Assembly (NCBI GenBank): GCA_002440765.1
Contig: DJVC01000056.1
Location: forward strand, 4,492 to 13,664
From: a bacterium UBP3_UBA6266
GTDB taxonomy: Bacteria > Auribacterota > UBA6266
DNA length: 9,173 bases
Direction of reading: 5' to 3'
Shown: in pieces, positions 7,453 through 9,173 of the stretch
Layout: each line of letters opens with the position of its first letter
How positions within the stretch are numbered: position 1 is the first letter of the stretch
Translations under genes and position numbers: made by a program
Notes under the pieces: generated by a model
Seen by the model: the letters and a program-made list of their open reading frames with translations, nothing else
Databases searched by the model: none
What the model was told of the DNA's origin: nothing

Positions 7453-8013
7453 ATGGCTCTTAAAAAAATTCTTGCTGGAATGGAAGATCATATGAAAAAA
7501 AGTGCAAAAAATGTTCATGATGAATTTTCTTCAATCCGGACCGGAAAAGCTTCCCCCGCACTGGTGGAAAATATCATGGTTGAGTATTACGGATCCCAGA
7601 TGAAGCTTAAAGAAATTGCCGGTATTACGACTCCGGATCCCAGGCTCATTGTTGTACAGCCGTGGGATGCCGGCGCGGTTTCGGCGATTGAGAAAGCGAT
7701 TATGAAATCGGATCTGGGCATTACCCCTAATAATGACGGCAGGATCCTGCGAATACCCATCCCCGAACTGAATGAAGAAAGAAGAAAAGATTTGATAAAG
7801 CTTGTTAGGAAGATGGCGGAAGACGGGAAAGTTTCCATAAGGAATATCAGGCGCCACGCCAATCATGAAATCGAGATGGAGTTTAAGGGGGCGACCGTTA
7901 CTGAGGATGAGAAATTCGAAGCTGTTGAAAAAACACAAAAAAAGACCGATGAGTATATAAAAGAAATTGATGAATTGGTAAAACACAAAGAAAAAGAAAT
8001 AATGGAAGTTTGA
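7453..8013 (+). CDS. frr: Ribosome recycling factor
   Basis: A 186-residue RRF, the usual length. With EF-G it splits the post-termination 70S complex. Domain I residues include FSSIRTGKASPALVENI (residues 25-41) and the long C-terminal helix with RRKDLIKLVRKMAEDGKVSIRNIRR (110-134), then a Lys/Glu-rich terminal helix. Domain II lies between, with YYGSQMKLKEIAGITTPDPR (45-64), QPWD (69-72) and LGITPNNDGRILRIPIPEL (88-106). ATG 7453 is 20 nt after the pyrH stop and has AGGGAGGT (7441-7448) 4 nt upstream. It closes the translation cluster. In many bacteria uppS-cdsA follow, but here a tRNA promoter comes next. No clear intrinsic terminator is seen after the stop. Confidence 0.97.
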   Translation: MALKKILAGMEDHMKKSAKNVHDEFSSIRTGKASPALVENIMVEYYGSQMKLKEIAGITTPDPRLIVVQPWDAGAVSAIEKAIMKSDLGITPNNDGRILRIPIPELNEERRKDLIKLVRKMAEDGKVSIRNIRRHANHEIEMEFKGATVTEDEKFEAVEKTQKKTDEYIKEIDELVKHKEKEIMEV

Positions 8014-8044
8014 ATTTCCTTCCGTGTGTTTGCGTATAAATTAA

Positions 8045-8072
8045 TTGACATAACCCCTTTTTTGTATATAAT
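8045..8072 (+). promoter_or_regulatory. Consensus sigma70 promoter for tRNA operon
   Basis: TTGACA (8045-8050) and TATAAT (8067-8072) are both perfect consensus, with a 16-nt spacer. Transcription would begin near 8079, about 20 nt before tRNA-Lys. This is one of the clearest promoters in the window and fits strong constitutive tRNA expression. The T-rich leader 8082-8097 has no GC stem and does not look like a terminator. Confidence 0.85.
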
Positions 8073-8098
8073 TGCTGCCTTGTTCTTTTTGTTTTTTC

Positions 8099-8174
8099 GG
8101 GCCAGTAGCTCAGTTGGTAGAGCACCGCCCTTTTAAGGCGGGTGTCCTGGGTTCGAGTCCCAGCTGGCTCACCA
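8099..8174 (+). tRNA. tRNA-Lys (TTT)
   Basis: The cloverleaf folds completely in 76 nt. The acceptor GGGCCAG (8099-8105) pairs with CTGGCTC (8164-8170, one G-U), followed by discriminator A and encoded CCA (8172-8174). The D arm has AGCTCAGTTGGTAGAGC. The anticodon stem is CCGCC/GGCGG (8125-8129, 8137-8141) with loop CTTTTAA and anticodon TTT at 8132-8134. The T arm is CTGGG/CCCAG around TTCGAGT. It is the first gene after the strong promoter. Confidence 0.97.
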
Positions 8175-8186
8175 TTTATTTTCCGC

Positions 8187-8262
8187 GACCCCATCGTCTA
8201 GTGGCCTAGGACACAGGGTTTTCATCCCTGCAACACGGGTTCGACTCCCGTTGGGGTCGCCA
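8187..8262 (+). tRNA. tRNA-Glu (TTC)
   Basis: The cloverleaf is complete in 76 nt. The acceptor GACCCCA (8187-8193) pairs with TGGGGTC (8252-8258), then discriminator G and encoded CCA (8260-8262). The anticodon stem CAGGG/CCCTG (8214-8218, 8226-8230) holds loop TTTTCAT with anticodon TTC at 8221-8223. The T arm is ACGGG/CCCGT around TTCGACT. The TCGTCTAGTGGCCTAGGACA D-arm region is typical of tRNA-Glu. It lies 12 nt after tRNA-Lys and is probably cotranscribed. Its 3' end borders the less conserved DNA downstream. Confidence 0.97.
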
Positions 8263-8374
8263 TGCTCATGTGCGTAACCTGGAAATAGTTGTCCCGGGAT
8301 TAACGTGCGATGGTGCAGATAAGTTACTTAAGATCTTTCACAATTTAGTTGAATCTCCAAAAGTAGGGGGTCAT

Positions 8375-8557
8375 ATGGCCATAATCGCGGACATAAAGAC
8401 CTATGAAGCCGAAATTGCTGATTTGGAGTATCTGCAGGCCCGCGCTGAAGCAAAGAAAACCCGTGCGGTCCAGGAAGATTTTATCGAGGCTGTTCATAAG
8501 TTTTTGATGAAGCTTCCAGTAGGTTTAAGAAAGTATTTTTCCGGCAGATTAGGTTAA
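8375..8557 (+). CDS. Unrecognised small protein, 60 residues (possible GTG start at 8270 giving 95)
   Basis: I do not recognise this protein. ATG 8375 is preferred because a G-rich stretch (8366-8370) lies 4 nt before it, whereas GTG 8270 sits just beyond the tRNA-Glu end with no ribosome binding site. The frame stays open upstream through the tRNA 3' half to a stop at 8207-8209, so the longer form may be accidental or may be the remnant of a gene cut at the tRNA. The 60-residue product is rich in Ala, Glu and Lys. It appears to form two helices (about residues 8-28 and 31-47) followed by a basic tail ending GLRKYFSGRLG. It has no signal peptide or membrane segment. It is followed immediately by a strong terminator, which could end a tRNA-Lys, tRNA-Glu, small-ORF transcript. 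It could be a short phage or island protein, or not coding at all. Confidence 0.45.
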   Translation: MAIIADIKTYEAEIADLEYLQARAEAKKTRAVQEDFIEAVHKFLMKLPVGLRKYFSGRLG

Positions 8558-8560
8558 GCG

Positions 8561-8596
8561 AAAAGACAGGAGTTTAATGCTCCTGTCTTTTTTTTT
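8561..8596 (+). terminator. Strong intrinsic (Rho-independent) terminator
   Basis: A perfect 12-bp stem, AAAAGACAGGAG (8561-8572) with CTCCTGTCTTTT (8580-8591), encloses a 7-nt loop and runs into a T tract ending at 8596. It starts 3 nt after the small ORF stop. It probably ends the transcript from the tRNA promoter. It lies only 21 nt before the next start codon, which leaves almost no room for a separate promoter. Confidence 0.92.
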
Positions 8597-8617
8597 GAAT
8601 TTGACGCGGAGATTATT

Positions 8618-9173
8618 ATGCAGCAAAAGAGAAACTATCCCATAGGAATCCGGGGTGGGATATTGGAGAAAAAGCATGTGGCTCAAATGGGCGGTGCTAT
8701 TTATGTTTTTATGGCTTTGATTGATAGACAAACCTCACTGGACGGCACCGTTAATTTTGGGAATTCGATTAAGTTGGTGGAGTTGGCGTGTTTATTGGGG
8801 AAGTCCTGGCGCACGATTCACCGGGAAATGTCGACATTAGTAAAGCATGGATATGTCGAAGCTAAAAAGAACGGGAACGGCGTAAGAATAAAGATTTTAA
8901 AGCCTAAGAAGCACTTCCAAGGGGATAGAGAAAATCCCCTATACCTGCCTCAATTTCTGGATTATTTGCATGAGCAATTTATAGCGAATTCCGCACAAGC
9001 GACAAGCAATCTCGAAATATTTGGTTACCTGGTAGATAACTTAAAGTCCATCGCAGATCACTACAAGAACGGTGACCCGGCCGCGGCAAAGAAGCTTTCT
9101 GACGAACTAATAAACACAGTAAACCAACCTGTGGATAAGCCTAAGGGTTATGACAAATCTGTCATAACACAAG
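8618..9173 (+). CDS. Winged helix-turn-helix DNA-binding protein, 5' part (mobile-element type)
   Basis: The frame from ATG 8618 is open for 185 codons to the window edge, so the C-terminus is missing. GGAG (8608-8611) lies 6 nt before the start. The N-terminal block (residues 10-45) reads GIRGGILEKKHVAQMGGAIY then VFMALIDRQTSLDG. This GILE-KH-MG-AI-DRQT pattern is, as I recall, seen in helix-turn-helix proteins of plasmids, phages and integrated elements. The winged helix is at about 51-95: IKLVELACLLGKSWRTIHRE holds the HTH, followed by LVKHGYVEAKKNGNGVRIKI as wing. Residues 111-168 are mostly helical and polar. A role as a repressor or replication-type DNA-binding protein is inference; the family is recalled rather than searched. 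Its position after two tRNAs and a terminator fits the start of an island. Confidence 0.75.
   Translation, partial: MQQKRNYPIGIRGGILEKKHVAQMGGAIYVFMALIDRQTSLDGTVNFGNSIKLVELACLLGKSWRTIHREMSTLVKHGYVEAKKNGNGVRIKILKPKKHFQGDRENPLYLPQFLDYLHEQFIANSAQATSNLEIFGYLVDNLKSIADHYKNGDPAAAKKLSDELINTVNQPVDKPKGYDKSVITQ

Noticed and set aside
7981..8031. Nested complementarity after frr (AAACACA 7981-7987 with TGTGTTT 8025-8031; GGAAG 8004-8008 with CTTCC 8019-8023) as a terminator
   Set aside because: The stems are short and AT-rich, the left arm is inside the frr coding region, and no T tract follows.
8082..8097. T-rich run before tRNA-Lys as a terminator for frr
   Set aside because: No GC-rich stem precedes it, and it lies between a consensus promoter and a tRNA, where it acts as the leader.
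7898..8194. 98-residue minus-strand frame across frr and tRNA-Lys, containing GSRKINGEPAGTRTQDTRLKRA
   Set aside because: The peptide is the familiar spurious translation of the reverse strand of a tRNA gene.
8549..8731. 60-residue minus-strand frame over the terminator and the start of the winged-helix gene
   Set aside because: It reads through the terminator hairpin, has no convincing ribosome binding site, and opposes a well-supported gene.
1..9173. CRISPR arrays, insertion sequences, integrase genes or direct att repeats
   Set aside because: I saw no spaced direct repeats, transposase or recombinase motifs, and no second copy of the tRNA-Glu 3' end in the window.

Overview
The window looks like a Gram-negative bacterial chromosome. 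It carries a lipid A assembly operon, the conserved rpsB-tsf-pyrH-frr translation cluster, and then two tRNA genes followed by a less conserved stretch. All supported genes are on the + strand. The sequence is moderately AT-rich, with tight coding and 1-11 nt overlaps or short gaps in the lipid A block. The set lpxI, Gfo/Idh oxidoreductase, lpxB, msbA-like ABC exporter and DUF374 acyltransferase is typical of deep-branching or uncultured Gram-negatives and delta-proteobacteria-like lineages. An Omnitrophota-like or similar lineage is possible, but the taxon is a low-confidence guess.

Region 1 (1-4756) is the lipid A operon. It holds the 3' end of lpxI (UDP-2,3-diacylglucosamine hydrolysis), a Gfo/Idh/MocA oxidoreductase that may be a GnnA-like UDP-GlcNAc 3-dehydrogenase, lpxB (disaccharide synthase), an MsbA-type flippase and a DUF374/LPLAT-type acyltransferase. 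Together they would make the lipid X-type precursor, condense it to the disaccharide, acylate it and move it across the inner membrane.

Region 2 (4757-4957) is a 201-nt spacer with a promoter and a long, well-paired rpsB leader RNA. Two coaxial helices (4810-4819/4902-4911 and 4828-4836/4889-4897) enclose a loop whose 11-nt arm (4848-4858) is perfectly complementary to 4927-4937, just upstream of the Shine-Dalgarno. This predicts a pseudoknotted autoregulatory leader and is the most interesting structure in the window.

Region 3 (4958-8013) holds rpsB (S2, GTG start), tsf (EF-Ts), pyrH (UMP kinase) and frr (ribosome recycling factor), each with a good ribosome binding site.

Region 4 (8014-8262) has a promoter with perfect consensus -35 and -10 boxes, then tRNA-Lys(TTT) and tRNA-Glu(TTC), both with encoded CCA.

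Region 5 (8263-9173) contains an unrecognised small ORF, a very strong intrinsic terminator, and the 5' part of a winged-helix protein of a type I associate with mobile elements. This gene runs off the end of the window. Its position directly after a tRNA 3' end fits an integrated element or tRNA-adjacent genomic island, but no integrase or att repeat is visible here.
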